A stretch of 64,000 nt of DNA from contig NZ_JAJDOO010000018.1 of assembly GCF_020595055.1 (NCBI RefSeq), positions 32,130 to 96,129 of the forward strand, read 5' to 3'. Position numbers and translations under genes: made by a program. Below are positions 43,578 through 53,356 of this stretch, piece by piece. The notes under the pieces were generated by a model, which saw only the letters and a program-made list of their open reading frames with translations, did no database searches and was not told the DNA's origin. The DNA is from Desulfosporosinus shakirovi. GTDB lineage: Bacteria > Bacillota > Desulfitobacteriia > Desulfitobacteriales > Desulfitobacteriaceae. How positions within the stretch are numbered: position 1 is the stretch's first letter; every line of letters starts with the position of its first letter.

Positions 43578-45015
43578 GTAAATCCCTCCTGAGTATTTCC
43601 GATACTTCGGGCATTCCAATACTTCCTGGTATTCCTGGTTTGGTTACTTCAAACGGATTCAAGATCTCATTAATCCTACAATCCGACAATACATCGTCTT
43701 CCTTCAAAACCTCTCTGATTGTCTTATCCTCTCGTAGAGCTTTTCTGGCTATCTGGGCGGCTTGATCATAGCCAATATGATGAACTAAAGCAGTAGCCAA
43801 TACTGCCGACTTTTCAAGAGTTGCTTGACATTTATCTTTATTAGGGACAATTCCCTCAATACACTTTTCTCTAAAGATGATGATTCCCTTATCTAGAAGC
43901 TCTAGTGATTCCAGCAAACTTTCCGCGATTAGGGGCATAAAGGCATTGAGTTCGAGCTGTCCTGACGAGGCAGCCATTGTAATAGCATAGTCATTGGCCA
44001 TAACTCTCATAGCCAATTGGCCGATCATCTCAGGTATGACCGGATTGACCTTTCCTGGCATAAGAGTCGAACCAACCTGCATCTGGGGGAGTTCTATTTC
44101 ACCGAACCCACCCCTTGGGCCAGAAGATAATAATCTTAAATCGTTAGATATTTTCAAAAGGTTCGTGCTACAAGCTTTTAAAAGCCCTGAAACTTCTACA
44201 AACACATCATTATTTTGAGTAATATCCATGGGATAGTCAGACCTGGCTAGACCTAATCCTGTTAACTCCTGAATGGTATCCGTAATCATAAAAATATACT
44301 TATTTGAGGCATTGACTCCCGTACCGATGGCAGTACCACCCAGATTAATCTGTCTCAATCGTTCTTCTACCTTGTAAACTCTCCAACGGTCTCTTTCTAT
44401 TGCCTTAGCATATGCCCCAAATTCTTGGCCGAGCATCATGGGCAAGGCATCCATAAGCTCTGTCCTGCCAAGTTTAATCACATCACTAAAGTCGTTTTCC
44501 TTCCCCTGCAGAGCTTCTTGAAGCTGCGCCAGGGAATTGCTTAGTTTTCTGAGCATGTGAATTGCTGTGATTCTCAGTGCTGTCGGATAAACATCATTGG
44601 TTGATTGTGACATGTTAACATCATTTATAGGATGTACAACATCGTAGTCGCCTTTTGTTCCACCTAATATCTCAATTGCCCTGTTAGCAATAACCTCATT
44701 AACATTCATATTTGTGGACGTTCCGGCTCCCCCTTGAAAAGCACTTACGACAAATTCCTGATCAAATCTCCCTTTAATAACTTCCTCACTTGCTTGAATT
44801 ATTGCATTTGCTTTATCCTCAGACAGTTGCTTTAACTCTTTATTGACCATGGCTGCCGCCTTTTTAATTAAGGTGATTTCATAGATAAGCTTCAGATTGA
44901 CGTTTTTCGACCCTAAAGCGAAGTTTTCTTGGGCTCTTTTTGTGTTAATTCCATAATAGCTATTTTCCGGGATCTCCCCTTCTCCGATATTGTCTTTTTC
45001 TATTCTACAGTCCAC
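43564..45015 (-). CDS. aspA: Aspartate ammonia-lyase
   Basis: About 483 residues of the fumarase/aspartase superfamily. The signature GSTLMPGKVNPVIPE near residue 330 holds the catalytic loop; SQSTNDVYPTALRI and TELMDALPMMLGQEFGAYA match aspartase. It converts aspartate to fumarate and ammonia. GTG 45015 follows GGAGG. It sits between hydG and hydF in the maturation operon and overlaps hydF. aspA recurs next to hyd maturation genes in several anaerobes; a role in supplying ammonium for the azadithiolate bridge is inference. Confidence 0.92.
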   Translation of the reverse strand: MDCRIEKDNIGEGEIPENSYYGINTKRAQENFALGSKNVNLKLIYEITLIKKAAAMVNKELKQLSEDKANAIIQASEEVIKGRFDQEFVVSAFQGGAGTSTNMNVNEVIANRAIEILGGTKGDYDVVHPINDVNMSQSTNDVYPTALRITAIHMLRKLSNSLAQLQEALQGKENDFSDVIKLGRTELMDALPMMLGQEFGAYAKAIERDRWRVYKVEERLRQINLGGTAIGTGVNASNKYIFMITDTIQELTGLGLARSDYPMDITQNNDVFVEVSGLLKACSTNLLKISNDLRLLSSGPRGGFGEIELPQMQVGSTLMPGKVNPVIPEMIGQLAMRVMANDYAITMAASSGQLELNAFMPLIAESLLESLELLDKGIIIFREKCIEGIVPNKDKCQATLEKSAVLATALVHHIGYDQAAQIARKALREDKTIREVLKEDDVLSDCRINEILNPFEVTKPGIPGSIGMPEVSEILRRDLHELK

Positions 45016-45116
45016 TTTTATACCTCCAGGAATTTCCTCCACACATTTATGCTTATAGTTTTCTCCAATGTAATATCCAATTGTGCCCGGCGAATGGATA
45101 ATTACAAAGTAGGTTA

Positions 45117-46535
45117 CTAGAAACGGAAATCTCGCTTTCCTTCCTTAATTTCCTTCAAATGCTCTAGGGCAATTCCCCGAACCTTTTCATTTGGTATGAA
45201 GGGAATCTCGTTTTTAATGACCACCTCACCCTTTTTCTTGGTATCCGGCAAAGCATAATCCTCTAGATATTCTTTAAGTGTCATCAAAGCATTCGGCTGA
45301 CAGCAGTTTGCAATCTGCCCGGCCTTTACAAGTTTCATAAAACGATCACCTGTACGCCCTTCACGATAACAGGCTGTGCAGAAGCTTGGAATATAGCCTA
45401 GTCCCAAGAGCCAGTTAACAATCTCATCCAAGGTGCGGGTATCATTTACTTCAAATTGAGCCGAGTTATCATCCAGTGCTTCCGGCTCAACATACCCGCC
45501 AACACTGGTGCTTGAGCCTCCGCTTATCTGGGATATGCCCAATTCCAGCACATGCTCGCGGGTTGTTTTCGATTCACGGGTGGAAATAATCATCCCCGTA
45601 TAAGGGGCAGCAATACGAATAACAGCCACAATTTTGGCAAAAATATCATCCGAGATTGCATCCGAAAAACTATTGGGGTCTATATCATCGGCGGGGCGGA
45701 TGCGTGGAACGCTGATGGTATGTGGCCCCACACCCATTGCTGCCTCTAAATGCTCAGCATGCATGAGCAAACCGACAAAGTCATAACGATACATATTTAA
45801 GCCGAATAAAACTCCGATTCCCACATCATCAATACCGCCCTCCATGGCACGATCCATCGCTTCCGTATGATAGGCGTAGTCGTGCTTTGGTCCTGTGGGA
45901 TGCAGCTCTTCATAGCTTTTTTTGTGATAGGTTTCCTGGAAAAGTATGTAAGTACCAATATCCGCTTCCTTGAGCTTGCAATAATTTTCCACGGTTGTTG
46001 CAGCTATATTAACATTAACGCGGCGGATAGCTCCGTTTTTATGTTTAATGCTATAAATGGTCTTCATACTTTCGAGAACATACTCAATTGGACTGTTAAC
46101 AGGGTCTTCTCCTGTTTCTAAGGCCAAGCGTTTGTGTCCCATATCCTGCAAGGCGATAACCTCTCGCACAATATCCTCCTGGGAAAGCTTTTTACGAGAT
46201 ATGGTTTTATTGGCCTTGTGATAGGGACAGTACACGCAGCCGTTTATGCAGTGGTTTGAAAGATATAGTGGGGCGAACATGACAATACGGTTGCCATAAA
46301 GCTTCTGCTTAATCTCCCTTGCCAGTTTGAACATTTTTTCTTTTTCATCTTCTAAGTCACATTCTAGTAGAACGGCCGCCTCTCGATGGGTTAAGCCCTT
46401 ACATTCCTTTGCACGTTCTATCAGGCTGTCAATCAGTTCACGATTTCTTTTGTTTTCCTGGGCATAGGAAAGAGTGGCCAGAATTTCACCATCATCAATA
46501 AACTCCATTGCATTTTTCGACTTACAATTGTACAT
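45117..46535 (-). CDS. hydG: [FeFe] hydrogenase maturase HydG (tyrosine lyase)
   Basis: A 472-residue radical SAM enzyme that cleaves tyrosine to give CO and CN- for the H-cluster. The SAM-cluster motif CINGCVYCPY is Cys96, Cys100, Cys103. The C-terminal auxiliary cluster ligands are in FCTACYREGRTGDRFM and the following NCCQPNAL. The barrel segment LALETGEDP is typical of HydG/ThiH. It lies 5 bases after the TM1266-like gene. Confidence 0.97.
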   Translation of the reverse strand: MYNCKSKNAMEFIDDGEILATLSYAQENKRNRELIDSLIERAKECKGLTHREAAVLLECDLEDEKEKMFKLAREIKQKLYGNRIVMFAPLYLSNHCINGCVYCPYHKANKTISRKKLSQEDIVREVIALQDMGHKRLALETGEDPVNSPIEYVLESMKTIYSIKHKNGAIRRVNVNIAATTVENYCKLKEADIGTYILFQETYHKKSYEELHPTGPKHDYAYHTEAMDRAMEGGIDDVGIGVLFGLNMYRYDFVGLLMHAEHLEAAMGVGPHTISVPRIRPADDIDPNSFSDAISDDIFAKIVAVIRIAAPYTGMIISTRESKTTREHVLELGISQISGGSSTSVGGYVEPEALDDNSAQFEVNDTRTLDEIVNWLLGLGYIPSFCTACYREGRTGDRFMKLVKAGQIANCCQPNALMTLKEYLEDYALPDTKKKGEVVIKNEIPFIPNEKVRGIALEHLKEIKEGKRDFRF

Positions 46536-46540
46536 AGAAT

Positions 46541-46795
46541 TTACGCCTCCAATTTCTTCGTTAAAGCAGATTTGACATTAACTCCTTGAATTTTTCCTAA
46601 TTTCCCCGTCATTGCACTAATTTCGTCCGAAGTTCCCTCTACGATCAAGGAGATAATAGATATGCCCTTTTCTGGTCGAGGGATTCCCATTCTTCCGATA
46701 ATAATGCTCGCCAAATCGTGCAAAGTATCATTAACTTTATTGGCACTTTCAAATTCTTCAATAACTATGCCGATAACCCCTATTCTCTTATCCAT
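46541..46795 (-). CDS. TM1266-like [FeFe] hydrogenase-associated small ACT-fold protein
   Basis: An 84-residue protein with the ACT/NikR-like pattern IGVIGIVIEEFESANKVN followed by IIIGRMGIPRPEKGISIISLIVEG. Such proteins are regularly annotated with hydEFG operons as TM1266 family or iron-only hydrogenase system regulators. No DNA-binding domain is visible, so a regulatory role is from context only. First gene of the maturation operon. Confidence 0.9.
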   Translation of the reverse strand: MDKRIGVIGIVIEEFESANKVNDTLHDLASIIIGRMGIPRPEKGISIISLIVEGTSDEISAMTGKLGKIQGVNVKSALTKKLEA

Positions 46796-46875
46796 CTTTC
46801 ATTCCTCCAAATAAAAAACTACTGTCGTTAGCCGCTGGCGCGGCGATAGCCTTATTGCATTTATACGCTGGCAAC

Positions 46876-46903
46876 GACTCGAACAAAGACCTTCGAGATT
46901 AGT
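46876..46903 (+). repeat. Interspersed 28-base repeat, copy 1
   Basis: Matches 52042-52069 with four differences, again containing CTCGAAC / TTCGAG inverted halves. Together the two copies bracket the HydABC operon in direct orientation. Confidence 0.55.
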
Positions 46904-46921
46904 TTTACTTTCCGGCTAGCA

Positions 46922-46955
46922 TAAAAAAAGCCCTCCTACAAACGTAAGAAGGCTA
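46922..46955 (-). terminator. Terminator of the HydABC operon
   Basis: On the minus strand AGCCTTCTTACGTTTGTAGG is followed by AGGGCTTTTTTTAT: AGCC, TAC and GTA pair with mismatches around AAAC, followed by T7. It lies about 200 bases after the hydA stop. Confidence 0.75.
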
Positions 46956-47157
46956 ATTAACGTTTTAACCCTTCTCCTTTTGCTCAGAATAGTCCTTGCA
47001 ATCAGGTAATAGTCCAATAGATCCACTCTGTCGGAAACCTCCAACACAACGGATAGGTCAATTCTATATTAAGTTATACACTGGTAGCAAGTAATATAAC
47101 TCTGAATAGTTCACCTAAAGACACTGGACACTGGAAATGATTGTTTCCATCTGGTCT

Positions 47158-48900
47158 CTAAATCTTCTTACGTGCCACGTAGCTGGTATGCAGCAATTTA
47201 TGCGCTCTTTCTCCGTATGGTTCACCCAAATAATCCTTATACAAACCTATGATGGCCGGATTTTCGTGGGATTTGCGCAGGGGTTTAGCCCTATCTTCAC
47301 GGTATAAACCTTGAGCTCTTTCTGCAAGAATTTCCAGATTTCCATGATGATAAGGTTGTCCGCCTCCCCCGATACATCCTCCGGGACAAGCCATGATTTC
47401 AATCACGTCATAATTGCTTTCCCCTGCACGTATTTTCTCGAGGACAGTACGAGCATTACCTAAACCGTGAATAACCGCGGCTCGATAATCCCTTCCAGAG
47501 ATAGGGATGACCGCTTCCTTAAGTCCATCCATTCCTCGGAGAGCCTCAAACTCCACTTTCTCCAGAGTTTCACCAGTAAGTACCTCATAAGCTGTCCGCA
47601 GGGCAGCTTCAAGTACTCCGCCTGTTGCTCCGAAAATCACGGAAGCACCGGTTGATTCCCCTAAAGGATGATCAAACTCTTGCTCTTTAAGGTGATCAAA
47701 ATGAATGCTGGCTTCCCGAATCATGCGAATAAGTTCACGTGTAGTGATGACGATATCCACATCTGCAGTTTCTGCCCCTTGTGAGAGTTCAGGGCGAGCC
47801 GCTTCGTATTTCTTAGCGACACAAGGCATGACGGATACAACAGTAATTGTTTTAGGGTCAATCCCCAAGGTTCTGGCATAGTAGCTTTTAATCAAGACCC
47901 CTAACATTTCATGGGGAGATTTGCAAGTGGAAGGAATGTCCAGGAGATCCGGAAATTGATGCTCAAAGAATTTTACCCAAGCAGGGCAACAACTTGTGAG
48001 CAGGGGCAGACGTCCACCATGTTCTATACGGTGAACAAGCTCTGTTGCCTCCTCCATAATTGTCAAGTCAGCAGCAAAATCCGTATCAAAGACGCGGTCA
48101 AAACCAAGTCTGCGAAGAGCAGCAACCATTTTGCCTGTCACAATCGTCCCAGGTTCTAAGCCGAATCCTTCTCCAAGTGCGACACGTACGGCGGGAGCTG
48201 TTTGTACTACAACAAATTGATCGGGATCGTTTAGCGCTTTCCATACTTTGTCGACCTGATCTAACTCTGTTAATGCGCCGGTTGGACATACCGCGATACA
48301 TTGTCCGCAGAAGGTACAGGCGGTTTGGCTAAGAGGTAAATCAAAGGCTGTTTTTACAACTGTTTCAAAACCGCGTCCCACCGCAGAATAAACACCCACC
48401 GTCTGCACCTCGTTGCACATTGTTTCGCAACGGCGGCAACGAATACATTTGTTAGGATCTCGAACAATGGAAGAACTCGACTTATCAATTTCAAACTCAG
48501 ATTCTTCCCCTTCATAGGAGATATGGCGTACTCCTAATTCCGAGGCCAAGGATTGAAGATCACAGTCTTGGTTCTTTGCACAGGTTAGACATGATTTAGG
48601 GTGGTCAGAAAGGAGAAGTTCAACCATGGCACGTCTAGCCTGGATAGCACGAAGGGAATCAGTTCTAACAACCATGCCGCTTGATACAGGGGTTGAACAG
48701 GAGGAAGCCAAATTACGTCGACCTTCGATTTCAACCACACACACTCGACAGGAAGCAATGTTGTTGTTGTAATGCATTTCGTTAAGTTTCAAGTAACATA
48801 AGGTTGGAATATCTATGTTTATGGTTCGTGCAGCGTCTAAGATAGACATTCCTTCCGGTACTTTTAGCGATATGTCGTTAATGGTTAGCTGTATATCCAT
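47158..48900 (-). CDS. hydA: [FeFe] hydrogenase catalytic subunit HydA, multimeric type
   Basis: A 580-residue hydrogenase. N-terminal [2Fe-2S] (CYLKLNEMHYNNNIASCRVC, about 35-50), a His-Cys3 [4Fe-4S] site (HPKSCLTCAKNQDC near 95), two ferredoxin clusters (CIRCRRCETMC and CTFCGQCIAVC, about 148-200), then the H-cluster domain with TSCCPAW, MPCVAKKYEA and MACPGGCIGGGGQP. Together with NuoF- and NuoE-like subunits upstream it forms a trimeric HydABC enzyme, typically NADH/ferredoxin electron-bifurcating. No signal peptide, so cytoplasmic. Confidence 0.97.
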   Translation of the reverse strand: MDIQLTINDISLKVPEGMSILDAARTINIDIPTLCYLKLNEMHYNNNIASCRVCVVEIEGRRNLASSCSTPVSSGMVVRTDSLRAIQARRAMVELLLSDHPKSCLTCAKNQDCDLQSLASELGVRHISYEGEESEFEIDKSSSSIVRDPNKCIRCRRCETMCNEVQTVGVYSAVGRGFETVVKTAFDLPLSQTACTFCGQCIAVCPTGALTELDQVDKVWKALNDPDQFVVVQTAPAVRVALGEGFGLEPGTIVTGKMVAALRRLGFDRVFDTDFAADLTIMEEATELVHRIEHGGRLPLLTSCCPAWVKFFEHQFPDLLDIPSTCKSPHEMLGVLIKSYYARTLGIDPKTITVVSVMPCVAKKYEAARPELSQGAETADVDIVITTRELIRMIREASIHFDHLKEQEFDHPLGESTGASVIFGATGGVLEAALRTAYEVLTGETLEKVEFEALRGMDGLKEAVIPISGRDYRAAVIHGLGNARTVLEKIRAGESNYDVIEIMACPGGCIGGGGQPYHHGNLEILAERAQGLYREDRAKPLRKSHENPAIIGLYKDYLGEPYGERAHKLLHTSYVARKKI

Positions 48901-48924
48901 ATGGATTCCTCCTTCAGGGATAAC

Positions 48925-50811
48925 TTAATGGCGAATAATGGCACCGACGACGCGGCATTGGTCCATACATGCCCCACATTTTAGGCAACGTTCTTGGTCG
49001 ATGACATGGCGCTTCTTGACTGTCCCAGTGATACAATGCATTGGACATTTTTTAACGCACAGGGTACAACCCACGCATTTATCTGTAATTTCGTATTTTA
49101 GTAAGTGTGTACAAACGCCCGCTGGACAGGTTTTGTCGACAACATGAGCAATATATTCTTCGCGGAAATACTTTAAGGTCGAAAGAATAGGATTGGGTGC
49201 ACTTTGCCCTAATCCGCAAAGAGCAGTGTCCTTAATGATATGACACAGTTTCTCTAAATTATCTAAATCCTCTAACGTGGCTTTTCCTTCCGTGATCTTG
49301 GTCAGGATTTCATAAAGACGTTTGGTCCCGACTCTGCAAGCCGTGCAACGGCCACAGGATTCATCCATTGTAAATTCTTGAAAAAACTTAGCGATATTGA
49401 CCATGCAATCATCTTCATCTAAGACAATGAGCCCTCCGGAGCCCATCATAGAGCCGATAGCGGTTAAGGATTCATAATCAATAGGCGAATCCAAATACTT
49501 AGTCGGAATACATCCGCCGGAAGGGCCTCCGGTTTGGGCGGCTTTAAACGTTTTACGTTGCTTAATCCCTCCGCCGATATCAAAAATAATTTGACGGAGT
49601 GTGGTCCCCATGGGGACTTCCACAAGTCCTACATTATTCACTTTACCCGCTAAGGCAAATACCTTCGTACCTTTACTTTTTTCTGTGCCTATTGCCGAAA
49701 ACCACTCGGCTCCCTTTAAAATAATGGGAGGAATATTGGCCAAGGTTTCCACATTGTTAACACAGGTTGGTTTACCCCACAAACCCTTCTGGGCCGGGAA
49801 AGGAGGTTTGACAGAAGGCTCCCCTCGGGCCCCTTCGATGGAATGGATTAATGCTGTTTCTTCACCACAGACAAAGGCTCCGGCACCGAGTTTTAGTTCA
49901 ATGTCAAAGCAAAAATCGCTGCCCAAAATTCCCTTTCCAAGTAAGCCGTATTCTCGGGCTTGGGCAATGGCAATTTTTAAACGATGAATCGCAGCCGGGT
50001 ATTCTGCCCGAACGTATATGAATCCTTCGGAAGCTCCAATTGCGGAGCCTGCGATAAGCATAGCCTCCAAAACGCTATGCGGATCCCCTTCCAAGACAGA
50101 GCGATCCATAAAAGCACCCGGATCCCCTTCGTCGGCATTGCAAATGATATATCGTTGATCAGCTTCGCTCTTGCGCGTGAATTCCCATTTAGTACCCGTT
50201 GGAAAACCTGCGCCGCCACGTCCCCGCAGTCCGCTTTGCTTAAGTACATCAATAACTTCAAAAGGCTTCATTGTGAAAAGAACTTTTGCTAAGGCTTGAT
50301 AGCCGTCGGCAGCAATATACTCAAGAATGTTTTCTGGGGCGATATAACCGACGTTACGCAAGGCAATGCGGAGTTGTCCATCGTAAAAAGGAATGTTCGT
50401 AGCAAAACGTTCTTTGGTATTCGGATCCATAAAAACAAGGTGTTCCACCAGATTACCTTGTATGAAGTGTTCTTCGACGATGGTTGTAACGTCTTCTTCC
50501 GAAACTTCACAATAAGTTACGTTATCGGGGAAGATTTCCATCATCGGTCCCTTTTCACAAAAACCAAAACAACCTGGTTGAAAGACTTTTATCTGTTCAG
50601 TCAATCCCCGTCTGTTTAGTTCCTCTTCGAGACGTTCGGCGATTCTAGGACTGCCTGAGGAGTGGCAACCGGGTCCTCCACAGACCATAACGTGCCTTAC
50701 TAATCCTTGGGCGTTTTTAGTGCCGACAGAGTCGATAGCTCGCCGTGATTCAAGGAGTTTGAGACTTTGGGCTTGTAATTCATTCAAGGCATCGGTATTT
50801 TTGAGTTTCAT
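48925..50811 (-). CDS. hydB: NuoF-like hydrogenase subunit HydB
   Basis: A 628-residue flavoprotein: thioredoxin-like [2Fe-2S] domain (CGGPGCHSSG and PGCFGFCEKGP, about 45-110), NuoF core (GRGGAGFPTGTKW, NADEGDPGAF), [4Fe-4S] ESCGRCTACRVGT, and two C-terminal clusters (CVGCTLCVKKCP and CLKCGACMDQC). It resembles the formate dehydrogenase partner at 9095, with an N-terminal extension of about 35 residues. It binds FMN and NAD(H) and is the proposed bifurcation site of such complexes. Confidence 0.96.
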   Translation of the reverse strand: MKLKNTDALNELQAQSLKLLESRRAIDSVGTKNAQGLVRHVMVCGGPGCHSSGSPRIAERLEEELNRRGLTEQIKVFQPGCFGFCEKGPMMEIFPDNVTYCEVSEEDVTTIVEEHFIQGNLVEHLVFMDPNTKERFATNIPFYDGQLRIALRNVGYIAPENILEYIAADGYQALAKVLFTMKPFEVIDVLKQSGLRGRGGAGFPTGTKWEFTRKSEADQRYIICNADEGDPGAFMDRSVLEGDPHSVLEAMLIAGSAIGASEGFIYVRAEYPAAIHRLKIAIAQAREYGLLGKGILGSDFCFDIELKLGAGAFVCGEETALIHSIEGARGEPSVKPPFPAQKGLWGKPTCVNNVETLANIPPIILKGAEWFSAIGTEKSKGTKVFALAGKVNNVGLVEVPMGTTLRQIIFDIGGGIKQRKTFKAAQTGGPSGGCIPTKYLDSPIDYESLTAIGSMMGSGGLIVLDEDDCMVNIAKFFQEFTMDESCGRCTACRVGTKRLYEILTKITEGKATLEDLDNLEKLCHIIKDTALCGLGQSAPNPILSTLKYFREEYIAHVVDKTCPAGVCTHLLKYEITDKCVGCTLCVKKCPMHCITGTVKKRHVIDQERCLKCGACMDQCRVVGAIIRH

Positions 50812-50967
50812 ATGGCATTTCCCTTCCTTCGGTGACGCTTCTTTGGTAGAGACTCCATGTTCCTGATTTGAAATTACGAATATTTTATACAGTCTTGTGG
50901 GCAGAACGTTCCTTCTGTCACTTTTTAACTATTTTAGGCTTTCCAACTATAATAATCGAAATTGCGC

Positions 50968-51456
50968 TTAGCTCTCTGGGCGGTACTTTGCTAAAACCTC
51001 ATTAATGTCTTGTGCTTCATGCATGCGTCCATGCACTTCGCCATCGACAATCATGACGGGGGCGAGGCCGCAGGCTCCTACGCAACGCAGTGTTTCTAAG
51101 GTAAAGAGATTGTCCGGAGTAGTTTCACCTGCTTTAATTTTAAGCTGATTTTCAAGTTCTTCTTTTAATTTTTCAGCTCCTCGCACGAAACAGGCAGTAC
51201 CTGTACAAACATTAACAACGTGTTCTCCCCTGGGTATCATAGTGAAAAATGAGTAAAAGCTTACTACACCGTAGACTGCAGCGGAAGGTATATCCAGTCT
51301 TTGAGCGATATGCCACTGTACATTATCGGGTAGATATCCATATATTTCTTGAGCATAATGCAAGACCCCAATTAGGTTTTCCTTCTTGTGGGTCAGACTG
51401 TCAATATAGCTATCAAGCTTTTGGGCAAACTGGTTGGGCGAAGCAGAATCACACAT
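50968..51456 (-). CDS. hydC: NuoE-like hydrogenase subunit HydC
   Basis: A 162-residue [2Fe-2S] protein of the NuoE family with ligands in CTGTACFVRGA and CVGACG, and the GVVSFYSFFTMIPRG segment before them. It is the first gene of the hydC-hydB-hydA operon; the gap to hydB is 156 bases, larger than usual, and may contain a processing site or secondary promoter. Confidence 0.95.
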   Translation of the reverse strand: MCDSASPNQFAQKLDSYIDSLTHKKENLIGVLHYAQEIYGYLPDNVQWHIAQRLDIPSAAVYGVVSFYSFFTMIPRGEHVVNVCTGTACFVRGAEKLKEELENQLKIKAGETTPDNLFTLETLRCVGACGLAPVMIVDGEVHGRMHEAQDINEVLAKYRPES

Positions 51457-52041
51457 GAAAATCCTCCTTTATTAAAAACATTGTTGCTTCCGTTTTTCAC
51501 CTCTCTTTAATCTTTTACTCTGCATATTCAGCAATGATCTGATGGTTGGCAATGGTTTATCCGATAGCTAACTGCCACTGATACCTCCGCTAAAATGAGC
51601 GGTGAAATAAATGGCACTAAGCTCCAGAATAACATTTCCCTTCCGCCATGGATGGTTTAGTCACCGCTTTAACACGACAAGAAGGATCTGGTATATTCCT
51701 GGTAAGGAAAACCCCACGCCTGAATGTAGATTATGTTTATATGATTAGTTTAGCCTTATTCTCACTGCCTGTCGTGTTTATGGACATTAAATAAAGGTTT
51801 TGTTTATAAAGAAAATTTAGTTAATTAGGAAAACAGTGAAGGTTCTTCTAAGTCTGAACACCGGGACTTCTCAGACTTAAGCCTTCGGCCCTTAAGACTA
51901 ACTCTTCCTCCAAAGGACTAATTTCGTCAAAAGCCATTTTATCCCGAAAGGAAACTTCACTGCGAAGAAACCAAACCACTGAAGAATAATGGAAAACTGG
52001 GTTAGCGCTGGGCATGGATGGCCGAGTGTCCCTGTAGCCAT

Positions 52042-52069
52042 GACTCGAACAAGGATGTTCGAGGTTAGT
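52042..52069 (+). repeat. Interspersed 28-base repeat, copy 2
   Basis: Matches 46876-46903 at 24 of 28 positions: GACTCGAACAA, then CTTCGAG or GTTCGAG, then TTAGT. CTCGAAC and GTTCGAG are inverted, so it can fold into a hairpin. The first copy lies just downstream of the HydABC operon and this one upstream of it. Confidence 0.55.
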
Positions 52070-52156
52070 AACACCGCCGTGGATGGCAAGGTGTCGTGAT
52101 GGCGAGAAGGGACCTTCCAGAAAATATGTAACGTAAAGTTACACTTTCTGACTAGT

Positions 52157-52190
52157 GCAAAAAACTCTACCTTATAAAAAGTAGAGTCTT
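52157..52190 (-). terminator. Terminator of the Cache-HAMP-wHTH regulator
   Basis: ACTCTAC / GTAGAGT arms with a 10-base loop; on the minus strand the stem is followed by TTTTTTGC. It lies 57 bases after the gene's stop. Confidence 0.85.
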
Positions 52191-52246
52191 AGAAAAAAGC
52201 AAAAGAGTATTGCGATAAAAAACGGCCCCCATTAGGAAACGTTTAT

Positions 52247-53356
52247 TTACAGCGGTATAAATAGCTTGACGGGACGGCCAACTGTCCCATATTTCTGTTC
52301 TGATTTTAATGCCCCGCTATGTTCTAAAAATTCAAGGTAGCGGCGTACAGTGACCCTAGTTAATTTCACCCCTTCCGCAACTTCTTCTGCAGAGAGAGGA
52401 CGGCGATTTGCCTGTAAAAATTGAACTATTTGACCAAGAGTAGCTTGATGTAAACCCTTAGGCAACTCCGCTTCTCCAATATTCCCTACGAGATTTAAGC
52501 TTGGCATTGGCATATACCCAGGTGTAAACGTCTGTTTAACTTCGGTTCCATTCACTGGATTGTTGCTGGTCACTCGATTAATTTCCTCTGTAAGCGATTG
52601 GATCTGTTCTACCATTTGGTTAAAAGCATCCTCGAGCTCTCCGATTTCCTTTGCTCCAGAAATTTTTACCTTTTCAGTAAGGTCTCCGGTTGCTACGTCC
52701 CGTGTTCCTAACATGATATTGTGCAAAGGAGAAATGATAACTTTCTTAAGGAAAAACCATGTAAGAAGAGCTATCAGGACCGTTAGGCCTAATCCCAGTT
52801 CGGCCATTGTGATCAAAGACCGAGTAATTATTTCCTGTTCATAGGCATGGGAAATACCGGCGTAAAAAATCCCAATAATCTTACCGTTTTCGGCACGCAA
52901 TGGAACATAACCCGTTTGATGCCACGATCCAACTACATTGGCTGCTCCTACATAAGTCTGACCATCTTTCAGTACTGTCTGAATGACATTATCGGAAACC
53001 TTGGTACCGATTGCCCTTTCGCCATTGGAACCGCGTATCGTGGTAGCAACTCGGGTATCTCCCAGAAATAGGGTTACAGTATCCCCCGTTAGACTGGACA
53101 AATGGTCAACTAAGTCATTATTAAGACTGATTTTAGCATTCCCCTTATATAGGTTTCCTTCTTGCTCTGACCACGGGCCAGGATACGTCTTATTAATAAT
53201 TTCCTCACATGTTGCCAAATCTGCTTTTACTTTAATAATAGCTGCGACTATAGCCCGATCTTTCATGTATAACCCAAGGACCACGAGGAAGCTAGTGGCC
53301 AGTAAAACTAGCGAACCCAACAACAATATGAGAATTTGCTGTTTAAGCGAACGCAT
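52247..53356 (-). CDS. Membrane-bound one-component regulator: Cache-HAMP-winged HTH
   Basis: 369 residues. First membrane helix at about 8-30, an extracytoplasmic single-Cache-like domain (about 35-170, with SLTGDTVTLFLGDTRVATTI and the GYVPLRAENGKIIGIFYAGI end), second helix at about 180-200, HAMP (about 200-255), a linker, and a C-terminal winged HTH (about 300-369: LSAEEVAEGVKLTRVTVRRY then YGTVGRPVKLF) like that of CitB/DcuR response regulators. There is no kinase or receiver domain, so the sensor is fused directly to DNA binding. GAGGTG precedes the ATG. It is divergent from the six-haem cytochrome gene and may regulate it; that link is inference. Confidence 0.85.
   Translation of the reverse strand: MRSLKQQILILLLGSLVLLATSFLVVLGLYMKDRAIVAAIIKVKADLATCEEIINKTYPGPWSEQEGNLYKGNAKISLNNDLVDHLSSLTGDTVTLFLGDTRVATTIRGSNGERAIGTKVSDNVIQTVLKDGQTYVGAANVVGSWHQTGYVPLRAENGKIIGIFYAGISHAYEQEIITRSLITMAELGLGLTVLIALLTWFFLKKVIISPLHNIMLGTRDVATGDLTEKVKISGAKEIGELEDAFNQMVEQIQSLTEEINRVTSNNPVNGTEVKQTFTPGYMPMPSLNLVGNIGEAELPKGLHQATLGQIVQFLQANRRPLSAEEVAEGVKLTRVTVRRYLEFLEHSGALKSEQKYGTVGRPVKLFIPL

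Larger units (their letters stand above)
46796..47157. other. Intergenic region between the HydABC operon and the maturation operon
   Basis: No gene. It holds a short repeat copy at 46876-46903, the hydA terminator (46922-46955) and presumably the promoter of the maturation operon. Confidence 0.5.
51457..52246. other. 790-base intergenic region rich in repeats
   Basis: No gene is supported; short frames here have no family. It contains hairpins (51850-51881, AAGTCTGA / TCAGACTT), phrases of the type CCATGGATGG at 51651, 52010 and 52072 that recall the element at 25766-25951, a copy of the 28-base repeat at 52042-52069, and the terminator of the next gene. Confidence 0.5.

Noticed and set aside
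51898..52089. 63-codon frame on the minus strand
   Set aside because: It overlaps the repeat-rich segment and the 28-base repeat; no ribosome site or family support.
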